Positions 55,961 through 64,000 of a stretch of DNA of 64,000 nucleotides are shown here, one piece after another. The DNA lies in contig JAQBOM010000021.1 in assembly GCA_028288025.1 (NCBI GenBank), positions 62,001 to 126,000 on the forward strand. Reading direction: 5' to 3'. Position numbers and translations under genes: made by a program. Each line of letters opens with the position of its first letter. Position 1 is the first letter of the stretch. The notes beneath the pieces were generated by a model, which saw only the letters and a program-made list of their open reading frames with translations, ran no database searches and was not told where the DNA came from. The stretch is from Mucilaginibacter sp. (GTDB lineage Bacteria; Bacteroidota; Bacteroidia; Sphingobacteriales; Sphingobacteriaceae).

Positions 55961-55991
55961 CAAATATACCCCTTTAAACGTTCAGTAACAA
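55961..55991 (-). promoter_or_regulatory. Promoter of the serine palmitoyltransferase gene
   Basis: On the minus strand TTG (55991-55989), 20 bases, then TATATTTG (55968-55961): a complete -33/-7 pair. The leader to the start codon is about 20 bases. Confidence 0.75.
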
Positions 55992-56009
55992 TCGTTATTA
56001 CTTTTTAGA

Positions 56010-56060
56010 ATAGGCTATAATGAAAGGCTTATAGTTGATGGTTCATAGTTCATAGCCTAT
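56010..56060. repeat. Heptad-phased array with inverted ends (CATAGTT)
   Basis: From about 56030 the units TATAGTT, GATGGTT, CATAGTT, CATAGCC are in 7-base phase; ATAGGCTAT (56010-56018) and ATAGCCTAT (56052-56060) are complementary. It belongs to the CCATRGT type. It lies between ftsZ and spt. Confidence 0.75.
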
Positions 56061-56075
56061 ATTTTACAATGTAAA

Positions 56076-56108
56076 CAAAAAGAGACACAAATTTAGCGTC
56101 TCTTTTTT
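56076..56108 (-). terminator. Terminator after ftsZ
   Basis: AAAAAGAGAC (56077-56086) pairs with GTCTCTTTTT (56098-56107) around 11 bases. On the minus strand the stem is followed by TTTTTGTTTAC. It ends the dcw-cluster transcript 60 bases after the ftsZ stop. Confidence 0.85.
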
Positions 56109-56167
56109 TTGTTGTGATTATGATTTTTAATAGCTTTCCTATGAATCATTCCTTCTATGAACTAACA

Positions 56168-57760
56168 TCAATCGACATTATCATGCAAAAAAGAATTGTT
56201 ATTCCGTATCTCGATATTGCCTTCGGAGTCGGATAGCAGGGAGAATCTTGATATCTGGCTTTCGTCCGATGCCGGCGGCTGCTGCAGTGCAATTTCCTTT
56301 CGCTTATACGCCGGAATATTTTCCAGCTCCTGGATGTTGCCATTACGTAGTTTCATGCTCAAGTCCTTCAGGCGCATGATCCGCTCACGCGATTTACGCA
56401 ATTGCTCCTCTATCGACTCATCTGTTTTGTGGTCGTCAGCACCCACAATAATCTCAGGCTCTTCCTCAACTTCAGTAATTTTTTCTTCCGCAACAGGCTC
56501 AAAAGCCATTACCGATTCGGTAACCTTAAAAGTCATTTCCGACATTTCAGTTGCTTCCGGTTCTTCGGCAGGCTGTTCTTCCACCAGGTTATGCTTCACA
56601 ATTGCCGGTTCGTCCGTACGCGCGGCAAACAGATCAAACAAGCCGGTTTGTTTAGGCTCATCCTTCATTTTCATGTAGGGTTCGGTCTCCGCATCTTCTT
56701 TAACCAGGGTAATAAACTCGTTTACAGGCTTTACCAACGGCTGACTGTCGGGCACGAGCATCGAAACGATTTTTTTAGTGCTTTGCTCTTTTTCGCGCTC
56801 ATCTTTGGTTTGGAACCCGGTGGCTATAATGGTTACTGATAACTTGTCACCCAAACTTTCATCGCGGCAGTTACCCCATATCAGGTCGGCAGCTAAACCG
56901 GCCTCTTCCTGTATGTAATCGGTAATGATGCTCACCTCATCCATGGTCACCTCTTTATCGCCCGAGCTGATATTTAGCAGGATATACCTTGCACCCTCAA
57001 TTTCGTTATCCTTTAATAATGGTGATGACAAAGCGCCCTCAACCGCCTTCAAGGCACGGTTTTCACCCTCGGCTGCCGAACTTCCCATAATGGATACGCC
57101 GCTGTCTTTCATTACGGTGCGCACATCCTTAAAGTCAACATTGATATAGCCGGGAAGTGTGATGATCTCGGCAATACCTTTCGCGGCAGTCGTTAAAATA
57201 TTATCAGCCTGCGCAAATGCCGAACCCAGTGTAAGGTTCCCGAATATCTGGCGCAGGCGGTCGTTTGAGATCACTAAAAACGAATCGACATATTTTTTCA
57301 GCTCCTCCATACCTTCCTCGGCCTGCATTTTACGGCGCTTGCCTTCAAATGCGAACGGGGTGGTTATGATGCCAACGGTCAATATATCCATTTCGCGGGC
57401 AGCTTTGGCTATGATCGGGCTGGCGCCGGTGCCGGTGCCACCGCCCATACCTGCTGTAATAAACAGCATTTTAGTATTGGGGCCAAGCATCTGCTTAATA
57501 TCGTCAATGTTCTCGATCGCCGAGTTTTTGCCCACCTCCGGTATCGAGCCTGCGCCCATACCCTCGGTAAGGCTTGCGCCCAATTGTACTTTATTGGGAA
57601 TAGGGCTTAACTCCAATGCCTGCGCATCGGTGTTGCAGATGATAAAGTCCACACCTGTAATACCCTGCCTGTACATATGGTTTACCGCGTTACCGCCGCC
57701 GCCGCCAACACCGATCACTTTAATGATTGACGACTTTTCTTTTAGCATCTCAAACTGCAT
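56168..57760 (-). CDS. ftsZ: Cell division protein FtsZ
   Basis: 530 residues. A tubulin-like GTPase that forms the Z ring. GTP-binding motifs: VIGVGGGGGNAVNHM (15-29), the tubulin signature GGGTGTGASP (106-115) and FLVISNDRLRQ. A long variable linker (about 330-470) precedes a C-terminal peptide AYKRKEIALQQ and a further conserved tail that ends NNNSFLHDNVD; this tail is shared by Bacteroidota FtsZ and is not found in E. coli. It is last in the operon, after ftsA, with a 163-base gap that holds no gene. Confidence 0.97.
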   Translation of the reverse strand: MQFEMLKEKSSIIKVIGVGGGGGNAVNHMYRQGITGVDFIICNTDAQALELSPIPNKVQLGASLTEGMGAGSIPEVGKNSAIENIDDIKQMLGPNTKMLFITAGMGGGTGTGASPIIAKAAREMDILTVGIITTPFAFEGKRRKMQAEEGMEELKKYVDSFLVISNDRLRQIFGNLTLGSAFAQADNILTTAAKGIAEIITLPGYINVDFKDVRTVMKDSGVSIMGSSAAEGENRALKAVEGALSSPLLKDNEIEGARYILLNISSGDKEVTMDEVSIITDYIQEEAGLAADLIWGNCRDESLGDKLSVTIIATGFQTKDEREKEQSTKKIVSMLVPDSQPLVKPVNEFITLVKEDAETEPYMKMKDEPKQTGLFDLFAARTDEPAIVKHNLVEEQPAEEPEATEMSEMTFKVTESVMAFEPVAEEKITEVEEEPEIIVGADDHKTDESIEEQLRKSRERIMRLKDLSMKLRNGNIQELENIPAYKRKEIALQQPPASDESQISRFSLLSDSEGNIEIRNNNSFLHDNVD

Positions 57761-57923
57761 AATCCTTGTTTTCAGTTATATGTGAATGACGAATATTCAG
57801 ATTTCTCTATTGTAATAATAACACTTTTTCCACAATCCTTTTCCACATTTGTCAATATGTGGAAAGATTGGATATTGTGAATAATTATTGCTGTTTTACA
57901 GTAATTTCCCTTGATTTGGACGA

Positions 57924-59267
57924 CTATTTCAAAAAATCCTCGTCTTTTATATCATCTTTTATAAATTTCTTTCCGCTCTCTAATATTTTCCCCAACAAGC
58001 CGAATTTTCTGTCGTCTGTGTATTTGGTTTTCTCAACTTTCACTTCGGCCGGCGATTGCGCTACGTCATTGTATTCCATTTTCTGGATACCTTTTATCAG
58101 CAGGCCGATACCTGTCGCGAACGTTGGGCTTTGCAATTCTTCGTACACATTTTTAGGGAGCACCTCGTTTTTAGCAAGGTGTTCGTTCGGATAGCCGACG
58201 CGGCAATCCAAACCGGTAACATATTCAACCAATTGCGGCAGGTGCTTCAGTTGCGCGCCGCCGCCGGTGATTACAATGCCGGCAATCAGTTTTTTCTCAT
58301 AACCAGAAGATTTGATCTCGTAGTACACATGTTCTACGATCTCCTCCATACGGGCCTGGATAACGAAGGCCAGATTTTTGACCGATATTTCTTTGGGTTC
58401 GCGGCCACGTAAACCTGGAACGCAAACGATCTCGTTTTCCTTGTTTTCTTCAGCCAGCGCCGAGCCGAAACGTATTTTTAACTGCTCGGCTATGTTACGC
58501 ATCACCGAACAGCCCTCGCGGATATCCTCGGTTACGCTATTGCCACCGAACGGGATAACTGCCGTATGGCGGATAATACCCTCCTGGAAAATAGCTACGT
58601 CGGTTGTGCCGCCGCCGATGTCAACCAAAACTACGCCTGCTTCTTTTTCTTCATCGCTTAAAACAGATTCGGACGAGGCCAGCGGCTCCAGTATCAGTTC
58701 CTGACTTTCGAGCCCGGTTTTGTTTACACATTTAACAATGTTTTTAATAGCGGTTACCTGGCCGGATATGATGTGAAAATTCGCCTCAAGCCGTACGCCG
58801 GCCATGCCGATAGGGTCTTTTATACCCGGCTCGTTATCAACGGTAAATTCCTGCGGCAGCACGTGAATGATCTCTTCTCCCGGAGGCATTACCAGGTTGT
58901 ACATATCTTCAACCAGTTTGTCGATATCCTTACGGGATATTTCCGATTGAATATCGCGGCGGGTTATCAACCCGCGGTGCTGCAGGCTTTTAATATGCTG
59001 CCCCGCGATACCTACGTTTACCACCTTGATCTCCACGTTCGATTGTGTGCCCGCAATATCAACAGCCGCGGTAATGCCCTGCACGGTTTTATCGATATTT
59101 GATACCATGCCGCGGGTTACGCCGGCTGATTCGGCTTTGCCGATCCCCAGCACTTCTATCTTCCCGTTTTTGCTTCGGCGGCCAACGATAGCGCATATTT
59201 TAGTGGTACCGATATCCAATCCCACTACAATAGGCGAACTTTTTTCCTGAGTCGAGCTTTTGTCCAT
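57924..59267 (-). CDS. ftsA: Cell division protein FtsA
   Basis: 447 residues of the actin-fold (ASKHA) family, which links FtsZ to the membrane. IVVGLDIGTTKICAIVG is the phosphate-1 motif, VVLVDIGGGTTDVAIF the phosphate-2 motif and GIVITGGGAQLKHLPQLVEY the adenosine motif. The C-terminal amphipathic helix is FGLLGKILESGKKFIKDD. It begins one base after the ftsQ stop, so the genes are translationally linked. Confidence 0.96.
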   Translation of the reverse strand: MDKSSTQEKSSPIVVGLDIGTTKICAIVGRRSKNGKIEVLGIGKAESAGVTRGMVSNIDKTVQGITAAVDIAGTQSNVEIKVVNVGIAGQHIKSLQHRGLITRRDIQSEISRKDIDKLVEDMYNLVMPPGEEIIHVLPQEFTVDNEPGIKDPIGMAGVRLEANFHIISGQVTAIKNIVKCVNKTGLESQELILEPLASSESVLSDEEKEAGVVLVDIGGGTTDVAIFQEGIIRHTAVIPFGGNSVTEDIREGCSVMRNIAEQLKIRFGSALAEENKENEIVCVPGLRGREPKEISVKNLAFVIQARMEEIVEHVYYEIKSSGYEKKLIAGIVITGGGAQLKHLPQLVEYVTGLDCRVGYPNEHLAKNEVLPKNVYEELQSPTFATGIGLLIKGIQKMEYNDVAQSPAEVKVEKTKYTDDRKFGLLGKILESGKKFIKDDIKDEDFLK

Positions 59268-59268
59268 A

Positions 59269-60129
59269 TTAATTCTTTATTAATGCTGTGTCTTTAATAG
59301 TTTTGGTTGTATCCCGCCCGGCGGCTTTTGATTTCAGCGAGTCGGATTTTTGGTTTTCGTTTTTAATTCCTACCACTTGGTTGGCATATTTTACATTTAT
59401 TACCCGGTAAGCATCCCAGCCTACCTGCGGAAGGGCTTTTTTGTAAAATACCAGCAGGTTATGAAACTTTGTGTCGAGCGAGTCGGCGTTTCCGAGCAAT
59501 ATCCGTTGGTTGCCAACCCGCGGAACCAGTTCAATTTCGTGGTTCTGGTTTACATACAACTGGGCGATCTGTGCATTCCATAGCGAATCTCTACTGATAT
59601 AACCTGCTGTTTTAAACAGGTCGCGTGCCAGCGGGGTATGCAGCGTATCAACCCTGCCGGCAAAAAGTTCATCTATAAAGCCATTGGCTACAGGCACCCT
59701 GGCCGTAAAGTTTGCCGACAGTGGGATCTTTAGCCCGTGCTGATCAACATAAAAATCCTGGTCAAAACGGTTTATCAGTCGCAAAATGGGCTGGCGCTGG
59801 GTGATCTGAACAGTAATTGTACCATCCATACCGGCGTATACTGTCGCAAATTCAATAAATGGATTTGCCCGTAACCTGTTTTCCAAATCGTGGATATTGA
59901 TGTTTTCAATCTTGCGGCCCATCAATACGTGGCCGTTTGCAAGTAAAATTTTATCCACCTCCTGCCGGTCAATAAAATACTGGTTACCGGGGATATATAT
60001 CTTTACATCCTTGCAAAGCACTTCGGCCTTTTTTACTTCAATGAAACTCATCAGCACCACCACGCCGCCCAGGCTAACTACCCAGGCTAAGCTTATCAGC
60101 GCATACTTCCATATCCGTTTCTTAAACAT
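59269..60129 (-). CDS. ftsQ: Cell division protein FtsQ
   Basis: 286 residues: short cytoplasmic N-terminus, one membrane helix (about 10-28, YALISLAWVVSLGGVVVLMS), a POTRA domain (about 35-105, DVKIYIPGNQYFIDRQEVDKI) and a beta domain with WDAYRVINVKYANQVVGIK at the end. The protein is a scaffold of the divisome. It overlaps murC by eight bases. The C-terminal tail after about 255 is Lys-rich and poorly conserved. No ddl gene lies between murC and ftsQ. Confidence 0.9.
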   Translation of the reverse strand: MFKKRIWKYALISLAWVVSLGGVVVLMSFIEVKKAEVLCKDVKIYIPGNQYFIDRQEVDKILLANGHVLMGRKIENINIHDLENRLRANPFIEFATVYAGMDGTITVQITQRQPILRLINRFDQDFYVDQHGLKIPLSANFTARVPVANGFIDELFAGRVDTLHTPLARDLFKTAGYISRDSLWNAQIAQLYVNQNHEIELVPRVGNQRILLGNADSLDTKFHNLLVFYKKALPQVGWDAYRVINVKYANQVVGIKNENQKSDSLKSKAAGRDTTKTIKDTALIKN

Positions 60130-61477
60130 CCTGTAAAGCTATTTTTAAAGGTTGCACCATTTGATCAATATCGCCCGCACCTACAGTTAAAAGTAAGGCA
60201 GGTTTTTCGCTTTTTACCAGCTCAATAGTTTCTTGTTTTCCACATTTCCTTTTATTCAACATTTTCATGCGCGCCAGTATCATATCGGCGTTTACTCCTT
60301 CGATCGGCAATTCGCGTGCGGGGTAAATATCCAGTAGGATCAGCTCGTCCGCCAGGTCGAGCGCCTCGGCAAAGCCGTCGGCAAAATCACGGGTGCGGGT
60401 ATATAAATGCGGCTGAAATATGGCCGTCAGTTTTTTATCAGGATACAGCCGTTTTATCGACCTGATACAGGCTTTCAACTCTTCCGGGTGATGCGCATAA
60501 TCATCAATATAAATGTGGTTCTCGTTTTTTACGATATACTCAAAGCGGCGCTTTACTCCTTTGAATGAACCCAGCGCGCTTTTTATAGCGTCCGGCGAAA
60601 CTTCTAAAATCAGAGTTGCTTCAATAGCTGCAACTGCGTTTTCAATATTGTGCGTGCCCGCTATGCCCAGTCTTATATCTGTTATTATGGTATTAGTATT
60701 TTTAAAATCGAAATAAAAATCGCCGTTTTTGATCTGGATGTTCGATGCATATGCGTCGGCAGTATCTTCTACGGCGTAGGTAAAGCCGCTATCAAGCGGC
60801 AGGCCCTTGCGGTGAATAAGTGTACCACCAGGTTTTATTTGCGATGCGAACAATTTAAACGACTCCGTCAAATGGGCATGGTCGCCATAAATATCCAGGT
60901 GGTCGGCATCCATCGAAGTGATAATAGCGATGTCCGGATAAAGCGTTAAAAACGAGCGGTCATATTCGTCGGCTTCAACCACAACGATATCATTTTTTCC
61001 ATACAGTACATTGCTTTGGTAATTTGACGATATCCCGCCAAGGAAGGCCGAACAGTCCTTACCCGAATCTTTAAGGATATGCGCAACCATGGTGGATGTG
61101 GTGGTTTTTCCGTGTGTACCCGCCACAGCAACTGTAAACATGCCCTTACTGATTATACCCAACACCTGCGACCGCTTAAACAGTTCAAAACCCTTGTCTA
61201 TAAAAAAATTCAAAATTGCGGAATCCTTAGGTATGGCAGGGGTATAAATGATCAGCGTGCTATCGTCGGGTGAAAGGAAATTAAGCGGTATTAAATCAAC
61301 TTCGTCTTCAAAAACTATCTGGATGCCCTCGTTATGAAGTTCGGTGGTTAGATCAGTCTGAGTTTTATCATACCCGCAAACAACACGTCCCGAATGATGG
61401 AAATACCGGGCCAGGCCGCTCATGCCGATGCCGCCGATCCCGATCAGGTAAACACGTTGTATATTAATTAATTCCAT
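60122..61477 (-). CDS. murC: UDP-N-acetylmuramate--L-alanine ligase
   Basis: 451 residues, ATP-dependent addition of L-Ala to UDP-MurNAc in the cytoplasm. N-terminal UDP-binding fold RVYLIGIGGIGMSGLARYFH (the GxGGxGMS motif), central P-loop VAGTHGKTTTSTMVA, metal-binding VVEADEYDRSFL, and C-terminal IYIDDYAHHPEELKA with the IFQPHLYTRTRDF motif. Start is ATG at 61477. The 104-base gap to murG holds a large palindromic repeat (61485-61577). Confidence 0.97.
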   Translation of the reverse strand: MELINIQRVYLIGIGGIGMSGLARYFHHSGRVVCGYDKTQTDLTTELHNEGIQIVFEDEVDLIPLNFLSPDDSTLIIYTPAIPKDSAILNFFIDKGFELFKRSQVLGIISKGMFTVAVAGTHGKTTTSTMVAHILKDSGKDCSAFLGGISSNYQSNVLYGKNDIVVVEADEYDRSFLTLYPDIAIITSMDADHLDIYGDHAHLTESFKLFASQIKPGGTLIHRKGLPLDSGFTYAVEDTADAYASNIQIKNGDFYFDFKNTNTIITDIRLGIAGTHNIENAVAAIEATLILEVSPDAIKSALGSFKGVKRRFEYIVKNENHIYIDDYAHHPEELKACIRSIKRLYPDKKLTAIFQPHLYTRTRDFADGFAEALDLADELILLDIYPARELPIEGVNADMILARMKMLNKRKCGKQETIELVKSEKPALLLTVGAGDIDQMVQPLKIALQDV

Positions 61478-61484
61478 TTTTTTT

Positions 61485-61577
61485 AAGTCTTAAGTCCTGA
61501 GTCTTAAGTCCTGAGTCTTTCTGTCAAGTCATAAGTCGAATTCGACTTATGACTTAAGACTCCCGACTCAAGACTTA
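61485..61577. repeat. Heptad-phased palindromic array between murG and murC
   Basis: GTC occurs at 61487, 61494, 61501, 61508, 61515, then (after a shift) 61523, 61528 and 61535; GAC occurs at 61544, 61551, 61558, 61565 and 61572. The two halves are inverted and the centre, 61526-61555, is a 30-base perfect palindrome around GAATTC. In the polycistronic mRNA it would form a long hairpin between the two genes. Confidence 0.92.
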
Positions 61578-61581
61578 GGCA

Positions 61582-62679
61582 CTATATCATTTTCATAACC
61601 TCTTTAGCGATTACTTCATCCGCTTCCGGCAAAGCAAGCTTGCCTATATTTTCACTGAGCTTCTTTTGTAAATGCTTGTCCTTTATCAGCTCAAGCGCCT
61701 TATCTATTAACCTGGCTTCGGCATCCCTATCGGCGATAAAAACGGCCGCGTGCTCCTGCACCAATGCCAGGGCATTTTTAGTTTGATGATCCTCCGCTAC
61801 ATTTGGCGATGGCACCAGTATCACCGGTTTTTTTATCACACATAGTTCGGCAATGGTGCCTGCCCCCGCGCGTGAGATAATCACGTCAGCTGCGGCATAA
61901 GCCAGGTCCATACGGTTCACAAATTCCATTACACAAATATTTTCGCTGTAATTTTCACCCAGCTTTTCAATAATGCTCTTATAGTAAACCTTTCCTGTTT
62001 GCCACACCAGCTGCACATCAGCAGCGATAATTTTATCAAGCCCGGCCAGCACGCTGTTGTTCAATGTGCGTGCACCTAAACTGCCACCGGTTACCAGTAT
62101 CGTTTTTTTTGTGGTCGATAACTTAAAAAGCTCCAGCGCCTGTATATGCTTTCCCGCTATGTCAACCGAATCCTTCCGGATAGGATTGCCGGTTTTAATG
62201 ATACGGTCAGGTGGGAAAAATTTCTCCATACCGTCAAAAGCAACACATATCTTTTTCGCGTTTTTCCCAAGCCATTTATTGGTAAGTCCCGCATACGAGT
62301 TTTGTTCCTGTATCAGATAAGGAATATTTTTTAGCGATGCCGCATACAATAACGGGCCCGAGGCATAACCACCAACTCCCACTGCAGCATCAGGTTTAAA
62401 ATCCCTTATAATTTTTGTCGCCGCCCTTATACTTAAAAACAGCTTTACCGGGAACATCACGTTTTTCCAGATCGAGCCACGCTGAATTCCGCGGATATCC
62501 AAACCGATGATCTTATAACCCGCGGCAGGCACCTTCTCCATTTCCATCCGCCCCTGCGCCCCTACAAATAAAATCTCCACACCAGGATCAAGCGCTTTCA
62601 ACGCATTGGCAATAGCAATAGCCGGGAAGATATGCCCCCCGGTACCGCCACCGCTAATGATTATTTTCTTTGATTTCAC
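61582..62679 (-). CDS. murG: UDP-GlcNAc:lipid I N-acetylglucosaminyltransferase
   Basis: 365 residues, a GT-B peripheral membrane enzyme making lipid II. The N-terminal IISGGGTGGHIFPAIAIA is the membrane-associated G-loop 1, AAVGVGGYASGPLLYAA G-loop 2, and ILVTGGSLGARTLN the third; the C-terminal donor site shows ISRAGAGTIAELCVIKKPVI and LVPSPNVAEDHQTKNA. All residues usually seen are present. It is upstream of murC in transcription order. Confidence 0.96.
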   Translation of the reverse strand: MKSKKIIISGGGTGGHIFPAIAIANALKALDPGVEILFVGAQGRMEMEKVPAAGYKIIGLDIRGIQRGSIWKNVMFPVKLFLSIRAATKIIRDFKPDAAVGVGGYASGPLLYAASLKNIPYLIQEQNSYAGLTNKWLGKNAKKICVAFDGMEKFFPPDRIIKTGNPIRKDSVDIAGKHIQALELFKLSTTKKTILVTGGSLGARTLNNSVLAGLDKIIAADVQLVWQTGKVYYKSIIEKLGENYSENICVMEFVNRMDLAYAAADVIISRAGAGTIAELCVIKKPVILVPSPNVAEDHQTKNALALVQEHAAVFIADRDAEARLIDKALELIKDKHLQKKLSENIGKLALPEADEVIAKEVMKMI

Positions 62680-62727
62680 CGATTATTGTTTGATTACACT
62701 GATTATTACCCGTTATACTAAATCCGA

Positions 62728-62745
62728 ACCCGATAGCTATCGGGT
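62728..62745. repeat. 18-base perfect palindrome between ftsW and murG
   Basis: ACCCGATAGCTATCGGGT at 62728-62745 is its own complement. In RNA it can form a 7-8 bp stem. It is followed by a CGAAATTCCGAAATCC stretch akin to the TCGGATT heptads. Confidence 0.8.
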
Positions 62746-62762
62746 CGAAATTCCGAAATCCC

Positions 62763-63920
62763 TCAAGCTACCGCCATCTCTCTTATCTCTCCCACAATAA
62801 CTTTTTTAGGCTCATCAATATCGCGGCTAACCGATAAGATGATGCCAAACGCCACACTTGTAAACAATATGGATGTTCCGCCCATGCTGACGAACGGCAG
62901 CGGTATCCCCGTAACGGGGCCAAGCCCAACCGCCACAGCCATATTGGCAAAAGCCTGTATCGTTAAACTGAAACTCAACCCCGCAGCCAACAGGGCACCG
63001 AATGCCTTTGGCGCCCGCGTTACAATTTTTATACACCTGTACAGCAAAAACAGGTAGATGCCAATCAATGCTATCCCACCCACAAGGCCATACTCCTCAA
63101 CTATTATTGCATATATCTCATCCGAGTAAGCTTCGGGCAGGTAATTGATCTCTTCGCTTTTTCCTACACCTTTTCCAAATATGCCGCCCGACGCGATGGC
63201 TATTTTGGCATGGATCCCCTGGAAAGCCTTATCCGGGTTTGCCTTTTCGGGATGCATAAAGGTTTGTATCCGGGTTAAATACATGTGCCGGCGCGGACCT
63301 AAAAACATAATGCCGGCTAATAATATTATCCCCGCAAGGCATACCACCGCAATTTGCTTTACGCTTATGCGGCCCATTATCAGCAATAAAATACTCACTC
63401 CAAACAGCATTAACGCAGTTGAAAGATTGGCCCAGGCAATAAGCGCGAATACCAGGCAAACAGCTCCCATAATGGGTATAAATGATTGTTTTACGTTCTT
63501 TATATTTTCCTGCTTTAGCGACAAGGTGCGCGCCAGGTAGGTTATCAACGCCAGCTTAGCCAAATCGGAGGTTTGGAAGCTTAAGCCCGTGCCCGGAATA
63601 GCTATCCACCGGCTGGCCTCATTTACATGGTGCCCAAAAACCAGCGTGTATACCAAAAGCGGCAGCGTAATGAGCATCAATAATTTTGATATGCCACGGT
63701 AATAGCGGTAGTCAACCTTGTGCGATAAATACATCAATGCAATACCGCCGATGATCATAGCCAGGTGTTTCAGCAATATAGACTCGGCGCCAACGCCCCG
63801 CTTATACGCCAGTGTGCCAATGGCGCTGTAAACAGCCAGCAACGAAATAACCGATAGCAATATCACGATAAGCCATATCCAACGGTCGCCTTTTGTTTTA
63901 CTGAGTATATTATTTATCAT
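62763..63920 (-). CDS. ftsW: Lipid II polymerase FtsW (SEDS family)
   Basis: 385 residues from ATG 63920 (the frame is open further upstream into repeat DNA). About ten helices. SEDS features: VDYRYYRGISKLLMLITLPL near helix 3, LAKLALITYLARTL after the large loop, FQGIHAKIAIASGGIFGKGVGKSEEINYLPEAYSDEIYA in part (the periplasmic loop; quoted motif IASGGIFGKGVGKS), and the late TGIPLPFVSMGGTS. The dcw context (before murG) makes FtsW more likely than RodA. The remaining dcw genes must lie beyond the right edge. Confidence 0.92.
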   Translation of the reverse strand: MINNILSKTKGDRWIWLIVILLSVISLLAVYSAIGTLAYKRGVGAESILLKHLAMIIGGIALMYLSHKVDYRYYRGISKLLMLITLPLLVYTLVFGHHVNEASRWIAIPGTGLSFQTSDLAKLALITYLARTLSLKQENIKNVKQSFIPIMGAVCLVFALIAWANLSTALMLFGVSILLLIMGRISVKQIAVVCLAGIILLAGIMFLGPRRHMYLTRIQTFMHPEKANPDKAFQGIHAKIAIASGGIFGKGVGKSEEINYLPEAYSDEIYAIIVEEYGLVGGIALIGIYLFLLYRCIKIVTRAPKAFGALLAAGLSFSLTIQAFANMAVAVGLGPVTGIPLPFVSMGGTSILFTSVAFGIILSVSRDIDEPKKVIVGEIREMAVA

Positions 63921-63940
63921 ATTGATTACACCGATTGTTT

Positions 63941-63971
63941 GTCCATAGTCCATGGTCGATAGCCCATAGCC
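63941..63971. repeat. Heptad-phased array (CCATRGT) upstream of ftsW
   Basis: GTCCATA, GTCCATG, GTCGATA, GCCCATA in 7-base phase. Its bases 63946-63969 are identical to 53014-53037. It separates ftsW from the gene beyond the right edge, and the final bases (63983-64000) return to the TTTTCAAATTTTCA octamer type. Confidence 0.85.
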
Positions 63972-64000
63972 GTTTTTATCTTTTCATTTTCAAATTTTCA

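Noticed and set aside
62763-63920. RodA as the identity of the SEDS protein
   Set aside because: The position before murG in the dcw order favours FtsW; no PBP2, mreC or mreD is near.

Overview
The window comes from a member of the Bacteroidota, most likely a Sphingobacteriaceae genome of the Mucilaginibacter/Pedobacter kind. This rests on a type IX secretion (CHU_C-like) C-terminal domain, DUF5686 and outer-membrane beta-barrel proteins with carboxypeptidase-regulatory N-domains, a serine palmitoyltransferase (sphingolipids), a small histone H1-like protein, TAnnTTTG promoter boxes and mostly absent Shine-Dalgarno sequences. The genus is an inference. No rRNA, tRNA, CRISPR array, transposase or prophage was seen.

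Layout. 1-11 kb: end of an oxidoreductase gene, a small basic protein, an AI-2E-type permease, an AraC-MGMT DNA repair protein, an outer-membrane protein, a VapBC-like toxin-antitoxin pair, then guaA, a periplasmic-binding-type lipoprotein and an RsmB-like RNA methyltransferase in overlapping order, and MarC. 11-24 kb: a TPR protein, an S9 peptidase, an MFS transporter, two amino acid permeases flanking a membrane pyrophosphatase (hppA), a PBP4-type DacB and a NUDIX hydrolase. 24-35 kb: a lipoprotein, a T9SS-sorted protein, a UbiD-family decarboxylase, a TauE/DUF1634 pair, a TonB-receptor-like barrel, and an overlapping HipA-like kinase/DUF3037 pair. 35-43 kb: the most unusual part, a minus-strand array of seven paralogues that all begin MEVHHHP, have one N-terminal membrane helix and very divergent extracytoplasmic bodies, and are separated by near-identical repeat spacers; a TPR-membrane protein and a cupin are embedded in it and one paralogue carries an in-frame TAG. 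43-54 kb: a hydrolase that has lost its nucleophile, DinB, a DUF885 peptidase, a possible 32-residue membrane peptide, ligA, a DUF5686 protein, dapA and the H1-like protein. 54-64 kb: serine palmitoyltransferase and the distal part of the dcw division/cell-wall cluster, transcribed ftsW-murG-murC-ftsQ-ftsA-ftsZ on the minus strand.

A second theme is the intergenic DNA. At about ten places there are degenerate tandem arrays with unrelated consensus sequences but the same 7-base phase (for example TCTAAYC, TCGGATN, AAGTCNN, CCATRGT), often as two inverted halves able to form a hairpin; one lies inside the dcw operon between murG and murC. Arrays with 8- and 9-base phase also occur. The MEVHHHP array and these phased arrays, which also make up its spacers, are the best candidates for something undescribed. 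All function calls come from reading the translated sequence and recalling families; no database search was run.
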